From contig NZ_CP108430.1 of assembly GCF_041435335.1 (NCBI RefSeq), forward strand, positions 868,001 through 932,000: a stretch of 64,000 bases of DNA, in the 5' to 3' direction. The stretch is from Streptomyces sp. NBC_01283. Lineage in GTDB: Bacteria > Actinomycetota > Actinomycetes > Streptomycetales > Streptomycetaceae. A program made the position numbers and the translations under genes. The notes under the pieces are model-generated. The model was given only the letters and a program-made list of their open reading frames with translations, was not told the DNA's origin and ran no database searches. Shown one piece after another: positions 8,936 to 16,503 of the stretch (position 1 is the stretch's first letter; each line of letters begins with the position of its first letter).

Positions 8936-9162
8936 GGGGTACCGCGACCCCCGTCCGTACCGCTCGAAACCGGCCGCGGCCATCGGCCCTTCGGCCCTGA
9001 TCCGGAAACCTCCGTCGGGGGACGTGTGCGCTCCGGATGTCCGGGCACCCGCTAGGTCCGTCAGGTCCTGCGCATGCCTACCCGAGAGTGTCGCTCTAGG
9101 GTGAATGCCGGGGCCCGCTACGCCCCGGGGCTGCCGGCCTCGGGCCCTACTGGAGGCCGTAC

Positions 9163-9351
9163 ATGCCCCTCGCCGCAAGCGGAACCGCGTCGCTGATGCT
9201 GATCGTCGGCGTGGTGATCGTCGTCGGACTGCTCGCCCTCTTCTGGTTCGGACGGCGACAGGTCACCCGACGCCCCAACCCACCGCAGGAGCCCCAGCCG
9301 CGCGCGGATTCCTGGGAGGAGCCCCACGGCGGCCCTCCGCAGTCGCGCTAG
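9163..9351 (+). CDS. Small single-pass membrane protein (DUF6479-like)
   Basis: A 62-residue protein with one N-terminal membrane helix (ASLMLIVGVVIVVGLLALFW, about residues 10-29), then RR and a Pro/Arg/Glu-rich hydrophilic tail ending GGPPQSR. The layout resembles short Streptomyces proteins grouped as DUF6479; the function is unknown. GGAGG lies nine bases before the ATG. It ends 20 bases before the aldehyde dehydrogenase start and is probably in the same transcript. Confidence 0.65.
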   Translation: MPLAASGTASLMLIVGVVIVVGLLALFWFGRRQVTRRPNPPQEPQPRADSWEEPHGGPPQSR

Positions 9352-9371
9352 GCGTCCCGAGGAGGAACGGC

Positions 9372-10778
9372 ATGCCCATCGCCACGGTCAACCCCGCCAC
9401 CGGCGAGACGCTCGAAACCTTCGAGCCGCTTGAGGACGCGGAGGTCAAGCGCCGTGTGGCGGCGGCCCACACCGCGTTCGGCGAGTACCGCACCAGCACC
9501 TTCACCGAGCGCGCCCGGTTCCTGAACCGGGCGGCCGACCTGCTGGAAGAGGACAACGCCTTCATCGCCCGGACCATGACCACCGAGATGGGCAAACCCG
9601 TCAAGGCGGCCAGGGCCGAAGCGGCCAAGTGCGTCAAGGCCATGCGCTGGTACGCCGAGCGGGCCGAGGACCTGCTCGCCGACGAGCACCCCGCGCAGGC
9701 CGACGTGGAGGACTCCGGCGCGAGCCGGGCCATCGTCCGCTACCGCCCGCTCGGCGTCGTGCTCGCCGTGATGCCGTGGAACTTCCCGCTGTGGCAGGTC
9801 GTACGGTTCGCGGCGCCCGCCCTCATGGCGGGCAACGTCGGCCTGCTCAAGCACGCCTCGAACGTGCCGCAGACCGCGCTGTACCTCGAGGACCTCTTCC
9901 GCCGCGCCGGGTTCCCCAAGGGCTGCTTCCAGACGCTGCTGATCGGCTCGGGCGCCGTCGAGAGCATCCTGCGCGACGAGCGGGTGGCCGCGGCGACCCT
10001 CACCGGCAGCGAACCGGCAGGCCGCTCGGTGGCGTCCACCGCCGCCGACGAGATCAAGAAAACCGTCCTGGAACTGGGCGGCAGCGACCCCTACCTCGTG
10101 CTGCCGAGCGCCGACGTCGAGCGTGCCGCCACGACCGCGGTGACCGCCCGGGTGCAGAACAACGGGCAATCCTGCATCGCCGCCAAGCGCTTCATCGTGC
10201 ACACCGACGTCTATGACGCCTTCCGCGACCGGTTCGTCGCGGGCATGCGGGAGTTGACCGTCGGCGACCCGATGAGCGAGGACACCGACGTCGGCCCGCT
10301 CTCCACCGAACAGGGCCGCAGCGATCTGGAGGAACTCGTCGACGACGCGCTCGCCCGCGGCGCCACCGCGCTGTGCGGCGGGCAGCGCCCCAAGGAGCAG
10401 GAGCGGGGCTGGTACTACTCCCCCACGGTCCTCGCCGACGTGACCGAGCAGATGCGCATCCACCGGGAGGAGGCGTTCGGCCCGGTGGCCACGCTCTACC
10501 GCGTGGCGGACCTGGACGAAGCCGTGAAGCTGGCCAACGACTCACCTTTCGGGCTCAGTTCCAATGTGTGGACCCGCGACGACGCCGACATCGAACGCTG
10601 CGTACGGGACCTCCAGGCGGGCGGCGTCTTCTTCAACGGTATGACCGCCTCCCACCCCGGCCTGCCCTTCGGCGGCATCAAACGCTCGGGCTACGGACGC
10701 GAGTTGGCGGGCCACGGCATCCGCGAGTTCTGCAACGCCACGACGGTGTGGTTCGGTCCGTCGGACGCGAAGGGCTGA
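9372..10778 (+). CDS. NAD(P)-dependent succinate-semialdehyde-type aldehyde dehydrogenase
   Basis: A 468-residue ALDH. Signatures: MPWNFPLW (134-141, with oxyanion Asn137), LLKHASNVP, TGSEPAGRSVA, general base Glu234 in LELGGSDP and nucleophile Cys268 in NNGQSCIAAKRF, plus EEAFGPVA and the PFGGIKRSGYGRELA tail. The size and QSCIAAKRF pattern suit the GabD1-type succinic semialdehyde dehydrogenases of actinobacteria. It could also oxidise the 2-oxoglutarate semialdehyde made by KdgD, since no dedicated enzyme sits in that operon; this is conjecture. The reading frame extends further upstream, but AGGAGGA directly before 9372 fixes this start. Confidence 0.88.
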   Translation: MPIATVNPATGETLETFEPLEDAEVKRRVAAAHTAFGEYRTSTFTERARFLNRAADLLEEDNAFIARTMTTEMGKPVKAARAEAAKCVKAMRWYAERAEDLLADEHPAQADVEDSGASRAIVRYRPLGVVLAVMPWNFPLWQVVRFAAPALMAGNVGLLKHASNVPQTALYLEDLFRRAGFPKGCFQTLLIGSGAVESILRDERVAAATLTGSEPAGRSVASTAADEIKKTVLELGGSDPYLVLPSADVERAATTAVTARVQNNGQSCIAAKRFIVHTDVYDAFRDRFVAGMRELTVGDPMSEDTDVGPLSTEQGRSDLEELVDDALARGATALCGGQRPKEQERGWYYSPTVLADVTEQMRIHREEAFGPVATLYRVADLDEAVKLANDSPFGLSSNVWTRDDADIERCVRDLQAGGVFFNGMTASHPGLPFGGIKRSGYGRELAGHGIREFCNATTVWFGPSDAKG

Positions 10779-10865
10779 GTGCGCCCCCGGACGGCATCGA
10801 GGCCGCGCTGACCGCGTACGAGCAGGACCTGTTCACCGGAGGCGAATAGCCCCCGGCAGACGGCC

Positions 10866-11288
10866 TCAGTGACCCGGCAGCGGCGGCTCGCCGTGTTCGG
10901 CGCCCGTCAGGCGCAGCTGGAGCTGTACTTCCTGGTCGCCGGACGCGGTGCCGTTGGCCGAGACGACGAAGGCCGATTCGAGCGTGGCACGCAGGCGGTC
11001 CACCGCCACCGGGCTGCCTTGCAGGTCGGCGGTGACGGGCCCCGCCAGCAGCACGCCCCGGACCGGACCGGTGCTCTCGGCGGCGATGAAGGCTCCGGTC
11101 CAGACGGCAGGACGGGGCTGCTCCGTCCGGTGGGGCGCGTCCTCGCCGCGGTCGGAGGGGAAGTGGGTCCGCAGCACCCCGAAGACGGCGTCCGCGTCGG
11201 CCGCGGAGCACTCGCCGAGGACCACTTGCACCAGGTCCGGGGAGTCGGACTGTGCGGTGGGGGCGGCCGGGTCGGGTGTGTCGTTCAC
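10866..11288 (-). CDS. Hypothetical protein
   Basis: A 140-residue soluble protein from a GTG at 11288 with GGAG upstream. It has no recognised domain. The N-terminus is acidic and Pro/Ala-rich. The middle contains DAVFGVLRTHFPSD and RPAVWTGAFIA, and the C-terminal half reads as alternating beta strands (DQEVQLQLRLTGAEHGE). Good third-position GC supports real coding. It is convergent with the aldehyde dehydrogenase and lies 132 bases downstream of the F420-type gene on the same strand. No function is proposed. Confidence 0.6.
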   Translation of the reverse strand: MNDTPDPAAPTAQSDSPDLVQVVLGECSAADADAVFGVLRTHFPSDRGEDAPHRTEQPRPAVWTGAFIAAESTGPVRGVLLAGPVTADLQGSPVAVDRLRATLESAFVVSANGTASGDQEVQLQLRLTGAEHGEPPLPGH

Positions 11289-11420
11289 GCTGTGCTCCAG
11301 TGGGTTCGCGGGGCCTGATGTGTGATCACGGGTACCCGATGTGAGGGCAGGTATCTCAGGGGGCGGCCGGTAAAGGGCACCTCAAGGTGTGCAGAGGCGA
11401 TCAGAGGTGCCCAGCGGCTC

Positions 11421-12386
11421 TCAGAGTTCGCGCAGCGCGGGAAGCAGCTTCTTCTCCGCCCAGTCGATGAAGGGGCGCTGCTGGTCGCCGCCCACCTGGA
11501 CGAGGGCGACCTCCGTGAAGCCCGCGTCGACGTAGGGGCGTACGGCGTCCACGAAGGCGTCGACGTCGTCGCCGCACGGGATATGGTCCGCGATGTCCTG
11601 GCGGGTGACGTACTGGGTGGCGCCCGCGAAGCCGGAAGGACCGGGGAGTTCGGAGTTGACGGGCCAGCCGCCGACCGACCATCGGAACTGGTCGTGCGCG
11701 CGGGCGACGGCCGCGTCCTTGTCGGTGTCGAAGCAGACGGGCAGCTGGCCGACCCGCGGCTTGCCGGTGCCGCCGTGCCGGTCGAAGGAGTCGATCAGGT
11801 CGGCCTTGGGCTCGGTCGCGATGACCAGGTCGGCCAGGCGCCCGGCCAGCGCGCAGGACCGTCCGCCGGAGACCGCCACTCCAATGGGCGGCAGCTCGTC
11901 GGGCACATCCCACAGGCGGGCGTTCGCCACGTCGAAGTGGGTGCCCTGGTGGTTGACGTTGTCGCCGGTGAACAGCGCGCGGATGATCTCCACCGCCTCC
12001 TCGAGCATGTCGAGGCGGACCTGCGGTGAGGGCCAGCCCTCGCCGGTCACGTGCTCGTTCAGGTTCTCGCCCGAGCCGAGGCCGAGCCGGAAGCGGCCCT
12101 CGGAGAGAAGCTGCATCGTCGCGGCCTTCTGCGCCACCACGGCGGGGTGGTAGCGGACGGTCGGGCAGGTCACGTACGTCATGAGCGGGATCCGTGAGGT
12201 GGCCTGCGCCGCCGCACCCAGGACGCTCCACGCGTAGGGCGCGTGCCCCTGCGAGTCGAGCCAGGGAAAGTAGTGGTCAGAGGTGACGGAGAAGTCGAAC
12301 CCCGCCTGCTCCGCCGCGACCAGGTCGTCGACGAGGGCTCGGGGGCCCGCCTGCTCGGTCATCATCGTGTAGCCGATTTGCACCAT
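11421..12386 (-). CDS. F420-dependent (LLM-class) oxidoreductase, glucose-6-phosphate dehydrogenase-like subgroup
   Basis: A 321-residue TIM-barrel luciferase-like protein. It begins MVQIGYTMMTEQAGP and shows FSVTSDHYFPWLDSQGHAPY (about residues 31-50), TCPTVRYHPAVVAQ, the GRFRLGLGSGENLNEHV loop that binds the F420 phosphate, and RLDMLEEAVEIIRALFTG. This order matches the actinobacterial family related to F420-dependent glucose-6-phosphate dehydrogenase, though many members use other substrates. The product is cytoplasmic. The ATG at 12386 is immediately followed by GTG; no clear Shine-Dalgarno is present, so the start could be either. It appears monocistronic. Confidence 0.88.
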   Translation of the reverse strand: MVQIGYTMMTEQAGPRALVDDLVAAEQAGFDFSVTSDHYFPWLDSQGHAPYAWSVLGAAAQATSRIPLMTYVTCPTVRYHPAVVAQKAATMQLLSEGRFRLGLGSGENLNEHVTGEGWPSPQVRLDMLEEAVEIIRALFTGDNVNHQGTHFDVANARLWDVPDELPPIGVAVSGGRSCALAGRLADLVIATEPKADLIDSFDRHGGTGKPRVGQLPVCFDTDKDAAVARAHDQFRWSVGGWPVNSELPGPSGFAGATQYVTRQDIADHIPCGDDVDAFVDAVRPYVDAGFTEVALVQVGGDQQRPFIDWAEKKLLPALREL

Positions 12387-12519
12387 ATTTGTACGCTTTG
12401 CCGAATGGCTCCCGCTGAAACATCACCGTCAGCGGTCACATGAGCCTGCTGCCCACGCCACGCGGGCCTACTCGGGTCACCTCCGGTCCGCCATCCGGCG
12501 GCCCACCGATCCAGCGGCC

Positions 12520-13425
12520 CTACTTCCAGCCGTAGGCGTACGCGGCGACCCAGGTGATCTCCAGCTGCGCACTGCTGCCGGGCGCCGCCCCCGGGCCCTC
12601 CAGCGCGCTCTCGTTCTGCAGGACCCAGGACAGTGGCTGGTCCGGCACGCCCCGGGTGTCCTGTCCGGTCTCCTGTCCGTCCACGAAGAAGCGCACCCGT
12701 CCCGGGGTCCACTCCGTCGACACCGTGTGCCACTCGGTCCACTCGTCGGCGCCGCGGAACGAGCCCTGTTCGCCGCCGCCGCACGGATGGTGGAAGGCGG
12801 TCAGGGATCCCGCCCAGTTGCCCTCGGGGTGGTCCATCTCGCAGCCCCCGCCGTAGTGCAGCCAGGCCGACTTGTATCCGGGGGCCGGCTTGGTCACCTT
12901 GATGCGGGCGCTGTACTTGCCGTACTTCATCTGCATGACGGCGCGCGGTACGACCGCGGCGGCGTGGACCGGGCCTCCGTCGGACGGCCGCCACATCCGT
13001 ATGCGCATGCGGCCGTCGCCGTCCTGCGCAGGGCCCACGCTCACGGTGTCCTCGGGGTGGTAGACGCCGACGACGTCACGGCCCCGGTCGTTGGACGTGT
13101 CTCGCCAACCGGTGGGGTAGGCCCACCAGTTGTCGCGGTAGGAGCCCTTGAGGCCGTCGCAGTACGCGGCCGAGGTGTCGGTGTGATGGTCGCAGTCGCT
13201 GAACGCGCCCAGAGGTACCCGGTCACCGTTGAAGTCCTCGGCGACGACCTGCCAGAACGGCCCGCAGTCGCCGCGCGGCAGCTCCGTGCCGACATTGCCG
13301 CAGGCGTCGGCCGGCTGCGGCGCTCCCCCCGCGCTCGGGATGGACAGCAGGGCGGCGAGCAGTGTGGTGCCGAGCGCCGCGGACACGACCGGCCTGCGCC
13401 GTTTCGCCGCCGCGTGTGTTCCCAT
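12520..13425 (-). CDS. Secreted GH16-like glycoside hydrolase
   Basis: A 301-residue secreted protein: a basic N-terminus (KRRRP), hydrophobic segment VVSAALGTTLLAALLSIPSA and a likely cleavage site near residues 33-39. The mature part has a beta-jelly-roll composition and the GH16 catalytic signature ExDxxE as Glu196-Met-Asp198-His-Pro-Glu201 in GGGCEMDHPEGNWAG. EWHTVSTEWTPGRVRFFVDG is the usual following strand pair. GH16 members cleave beta-glucans, agar or related galactans; the substrate is not evident. The start at 13425 has AGGAAGGG upstream, and earlier in-frame starts are ignored. Six cysteines in the N-terminal third could form disulfides. Confidence 0.8.
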   Translation of the reverse strand: MGTHAAAKRRRPVVSAALGTTLLAALLSIPSAGGAPQPADACGNVGTELPRGDCGPFWQVVAEDFNGDRVPLGAFSDCDHHTDTSAAYCDGLKGSYRDNWWAYPTGWRDTSNDRGRDVVGVYHPEDTVSVGPAQDGDGRMRIRMWRPSDGGPVHAAAVVPRAVMQMKYGKYSARIKVTKPAPGYKSAWLHYGGGCEMDHPEGNWAGSLTAFHHPCGGGEQGSFRGADEWTEWHTVSTEWTPGRVRFFVDGQETGQDTRGVPDQPLSWVLQNESALEGPGAAPGSSAQLEITWVAAYAYGWK

Positions 13426-13698
13426 CGCGATGCCCTTCCTCCCGGCCGCGCACGCCCGCGATACCCCTCGCGCGAAGGGGGTCATCCTCGCGGAGGCCCT
13501 GAGGTCCCGCCATCCCCTCGGCGCGACGTACCGCCGGCGGTCCGGACGGCCCTCTCCCGCCTCTGCCCGGCGGTCACTGCCCGGCCGTAGACGGCTCCCC
13601 CGTGAACAGCTCACCCGTAGACGGCCGGCCCCCGGGGCCAAGGCGTGTCCCCCGCCACCGTGGGCACTCGGATGGCCAACCGAATCCCGGGAGGACCC

Positions 13699-13833
13699 GT
13701 GCAGGTTCCCGACGACATGGCCGCGATCGCGTACAAGGGCGTGGAGAGCACGCCGACATGGCTGATGATCCCGATCCTTCTGCTCATCGTGATCGGGATC
13801 CTGCTGGCGTGGCGGGAGAGCCGGAACAAGTAG
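13699..13833 (+). CDS. Very small single-pass membrane protein
   Basis: A 44-residue peptide from GTG 13699, preceded by GGGAGGA at short spacing (an ATG at 13723 also works). It has a short polar N-terminus, one hydrophobic helix (WLMIPILLLIVIGILLAW) and a charged end RESRNK. The N-out, basic-C-terminus pattern resembles small stress-associated membrane peptides. No family is recognised and the neighbours give no hint. Confidence 0.5.
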   Translation: MQVPDDMAAIAYKGVESTPTWLMIPILLLIVIGILLAWRESRNK

Positions 13834-13962
13834 CGTCGCTCCGTCCCGGCCGGCCCGGGGAACGCGCCGAGCGCCTGAACTGGGGTACGCGTCCGGACGG
13901 TTGGGACGTAGGTTGTGCGTTGAACAGTCACGCACGCCTCGGTGGAAAGACGGACGCTACCC

Positions 13963-14778
13963 ATGACCGACCACGCCACGACGCCCGGACCTGCGGCGCA
14001 GCAGAAGATCGACTCCTCGGTGCCGCACTCGGCCCGGATCTGGAACTACTGGCTGGGCGGGAAGGACAACTACCCCGTCGACGAGGAGGCGGGCGACGCC
14101 TACAGCTCCGTCTTCCCCGGCATCGTCACCGTCGCCCGCAGCAGCCGCGCCTTCCTGCGCCGCAACATCACCTATCTGGTCTCCGAGGCGGGCATCGGGC
14201 AGTTCCTGGACATCGGGACCGGCCTGCCGACCGTGGACAACACCCACGAGGTGGCCCAGCGGCTCGATCCCTCGACGAGGATCGTCTACGTCGACCACGA
14301 CCCGATGGTCCTCGCGCACGCCCGCGCCCTGCTCACCTCCACGCCCGAGGGAGCGACCGCGTACGTCGACGCCGATCTGTCCGACCCCGACCGCATCCTG
14401 GCGGCCGCGGCCGAGACCCTCGACCTCTCCCGCCCCACCGCGCTGATCCTCAGCAACATCCTGGGCCACATCGCCGACTACGACCAGGCGCGCGCCATCG
14501 TCACCCGCCTGATGGAAGGCCTGCCCTCGGGCAGCTACCTCTCGATCAACGACGGCTCGCGGGGCACCGACGCCGACTACGAACAGGCCCAGGACGCCTA
14601 CAACGAAACCGGCGCGGTCCCCTACTTCCTGCGCCCCGTCGACCAGATCGAGGCGTTCTTCGACGGCCTGGAACTCCTGGACCCCGGTGTCGTCTCGGTC
14701 CCCCTGTGGCGCCCCGCCCCCGACGCCCCCGCCCAGGACCCCATCGGCGAACACGGCGGCCTCGCCCGCAAGCCGTGA
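13963..14778 (+). CDS. SAM-dependent methyltransferase, DUF574 (SAV2177-like) type
   Basis: A 271-residue protein with the DUF574 opening IDSSVPHSARIWNYWLGGKDNYPVD, widespread in Streptomyces. A Rossmann core follows: FLDIGTGLPT (SAM-binding loop, about residues 82-91), VYVDHDPMVLAHARALL and ADLSDPDRIL. These proteins are annotated as methyltransferases from fold; no substrate is established for most. The ATG at 13963 has GGAAAGA upstream, while an in-frame GTG at 13942 lacks one. The gene stands alone between the small membrane peptide and the oxidoreductase operon. Confidence 0.88.
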   Translation: MTDHATTPGPAAQQKIDSSVPHSARIWNYWLGGKDNYPVDEEAGDAYSSVFPGIVTVARSSRAFLRRNITYLVSEAGIGQFLDIGTGLPTVDNTHEVAQRLDPSTRIVYVDHDPMVLAHARALLTSTPEGATAYVDADLSDPDRILAAAAETLDLSRPTALILSNILGHIADYDQARAIVTRLMEGLPSGSYLSINDGSRGTDADYEQAQDAYNETGAVPYFLRPVDQIEAFFDGLELLDPGVVSVPLWRPAPDAPAQDPIGEHGGLARKP

Positions 14779-14858
14779 GGGCGTGACGTCGTGATGCCGT
14801 GACGGGGCGGTCTCGCGGGCCCGGGGCTACGCGGGGCCGCCCCGCCTGCACGCGCCCG

Positions 14859-14899
14859 GCATGCCGGAACGTGTGTCCTGGCTCAGGCTGGTTACGCGG
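14859..14899 (+). promoter_or_regulatory. Sigma-B-like promoter element, copy 1
   Basis: GTGT at 14871-14874, a 15-base spacer and GGTTAC at 14890-14895 fit the Streptomyces general-stress sigma pattern GNNT-N14-16-GGGTAY with one mismatch. The surrounding 41 bases match 36 of 41 positions at 21495-21535 upstream of the DUF5709 gene. It ends about 40 bases before the start of the oxidoreductase operon. Confidence 0.5.
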
Positions 14900-14937
14900 T
14901 CACACCGCAGACCACGCGTCGACGAGGGAGCAGAGCC

Positions 14938-15471
14938 ATGGGAACCGATGTGTTCCGCTCGGAAGTGCCCCTGACGGTGAACGGCACGCCGTGCCGCCCC
15001 ACCGTCGACCACCGTTCGACGCTGCTGGACGTCCTGCGCGAACAGCTGGGCCTCACCGGCGCCAAGAAGGGCTGTGACCACGGCCAGTGCGGCGCCTGCA
15101 CCGTCCTCGTCGACGGCCGCCGCGCCAACAGCTGTCTGCTCCTGGCCGTCGCCCACGAAGGGTGCGAGATCACCACCGTCGAAGGGCTGCACGCCGACGA
15201 CGGCGAGGGCCCGCACCCCGTGCAGCGTGCATTCCTGGAGCGTGACGCCTTCCAGTGCGGCTACTGCACCCCCGGCCAGATCTGTTCGACCGTCGGCGTC
15301 CTGGCGGAGGCCGCGGCGGGCAACGCCTCGCACGTGACGGAGCCGGGCACGGACACCGGCGCCCCCGTGGAACTGACCAGGGACGAGATCCGTGAGCGGC
15401 TCAGCGGCAACCTGTGCCGCTGCGGCGCCTATCCGCACATCGTCGAGGCCGTCGAGGACGTGACCCGGTGA
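14938..15471 (+). CDS. Aldehyde/xanthine oxidoreductase, 2Fe-2S subunit
   Basis: A 177-residue iron-sulfur subunit of a molybdenum hydroxylase. The plant-type ferredoxin motif GCDHGQCGACTVLVDG (about residues 46-61) plus a later Cys (ANSCLLL) bind one cluster. The alpha-helical domain has CGYCTPGQI and GNLCRCGAYPHIVEAV, which bind the second cluster next to the Mo cofactor. It passes electrons from the molybdopterin subunit to the FAD subunit. The neighbours' composition resembles the periplasmic/YagTSR (PaoABC) type, but no signal peptide is present here. GAGGGAG lies nine bases before the ATG. Its stop overlaps the next GTG. Confidence 0.92.
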   Translation: MGTDVFRSEVPLTVNGTPCRPTVDHRSTLLDVLREQLGLTGAKKGCDHGQCGACTVLVDGRRANSCLLLAVAHEGCEITTVEGLHADDGEGPHPVQRAFLERDAFQCGYCTPGQICSTVGVLAEAAAGNASHVTEPGTDTGAPVELTRDEIRERLSGNLCRCGAYPHIVEAVEDVTR

Positions 15472-16463
15472 AGCCCTTCCGGTACGTGCGCGCCTACAGC
15501 GTCGAAGAGGCGGCCGCTGCCCACGCGGGCCGCCCCGGCTCCCGCTATCTGGGCGGCGGCACCAATCTCGTCGACCTGATGAAGCTGGGCGTCGAACGGC
15601 CCGGGACGCTGATCGACGTCAGCCGGCTACCGCTGGACACGGTGGAGGAGCTGCCCGACGGGTCCGTCCGGGCCGGTGGGACGGTGCGCAACAGCGACCT
15701 CGCCGCCCACCCTCTCGTACGGGACCGCTACCCCGTGCTCGCCCAGGCGCTCCTCGCGGGGGCGTCGGGCCAGCTGCGCAACATGGCCACGACCGGCGGC
15801 AATCTCCTCCAGCGCACCCGCTGCCCCTACTTCCAGGACCTGAGCAAACCGTGCAACAAGCGCGAGCCCGGCACCGGCTGCGGCGCACGTGACGGCGTCC
15901 ACCGCGACCACGCAATCCTGGGCCACTCGCCCCAGTGCATCGCCACGCACCCCTCCGACATGGCCGTCGCGCTCGCCGCGCTCGACGCGCAGGTGGAGCT
16001 GCACGGTGTACGGGGCCGGCGCACGCTTCCCGCCGCCGAGTTCCACCGGCTGCCCGGCGGCCGTCCGGACCAGGACACCGAGATCGCACCCGGCGAGCTG
16101 ATCACCGGCGTGCGGTTGCCTCCCGGCTCGGCGAGGCTGCCCTCCGCCTACCGCAAGGCCCGCGACCGCGCCTCGTACGCCTTCGCACTCGCCTCGGTGG
16201 CGGTGGTCCTGGACGTCGAGGACGCCGTCGTACGCCAGGTGCGGATCGCGTTCGGCGGCCTGGCCCACCGGCCCTGGCGTGCCCGGCAGGCCGAGGAGAT
16301 GCTGCTGGGCGGCGCGCCGGACGACGAAGCGTTCGTGCGGGCCCTGGACGCCGAGCTCGCCGCGGCCGAGCCGCTGCGGGACAACGCGTTCAAGGTGCGC
16401 CTCGCCCGCGATCTCGCGCGTGACGTCCTCGGGCGCCTCGCGGCAGCACCCCCCGTGTCCTGA
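15468..16463 (+). CDS. Aldehyde/xanthine oxidoreductase, FAD-binding subunit
   Basis: A 331-residue FAD subunit starting at GTG 15468, overlapping the previous stop by four bases. YLGGGTNLVDLMK (about residues 25-37) and ATTGGNLLQRTRC are FAD-binding loops of the CO-dehydrogenase-flavoprotein family. CPYFQDLSKPCNKREPGTGC supplies four cysteines at the position where PaoB/YagS carries an extra 4Fe-4S cluster. A C-terminal CoxM-like domain follows (AFGGLAHRPWRA). The extra cluster argues for the YagTSR-type aldehyde oxidoreductase rather than classical xanthine dehydrogenase. Confidence 0.92.
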   Translation: MKPFRYVRAYSVEEAAAAHAGRPGSRYLGGGTNLVDLMKLGVERPGTLIDVSRLPLDTVEELPDGSVRAGGTVRNSDLAAHPLVRDRYPVLAQALLAGASGQLRNMATTGGNLLQRTRCPYFQDLSKPCNKREPGTGCGARDGVHRDHAILGHSPQCIATHPSDMAVALAALDAQVELHGVRGRRTLPAAEFHRLPGGRPDQDTEIAPGELITGVRLPPGSARLPSAYRKARDRASYAFALASVAVVLDVEDAVVRQVRIAFGGLAHRPWRARQAEEMLLGGAPDDEAFVRALDAELAAAEPLRDNAFKVRLARDLARDVLGRLAAAPPVS

Positions 16464-16503
16464 ATCCAGCCCTCGCCTGACCTCCGCTTCCAGGGAGAAC
16501 CCC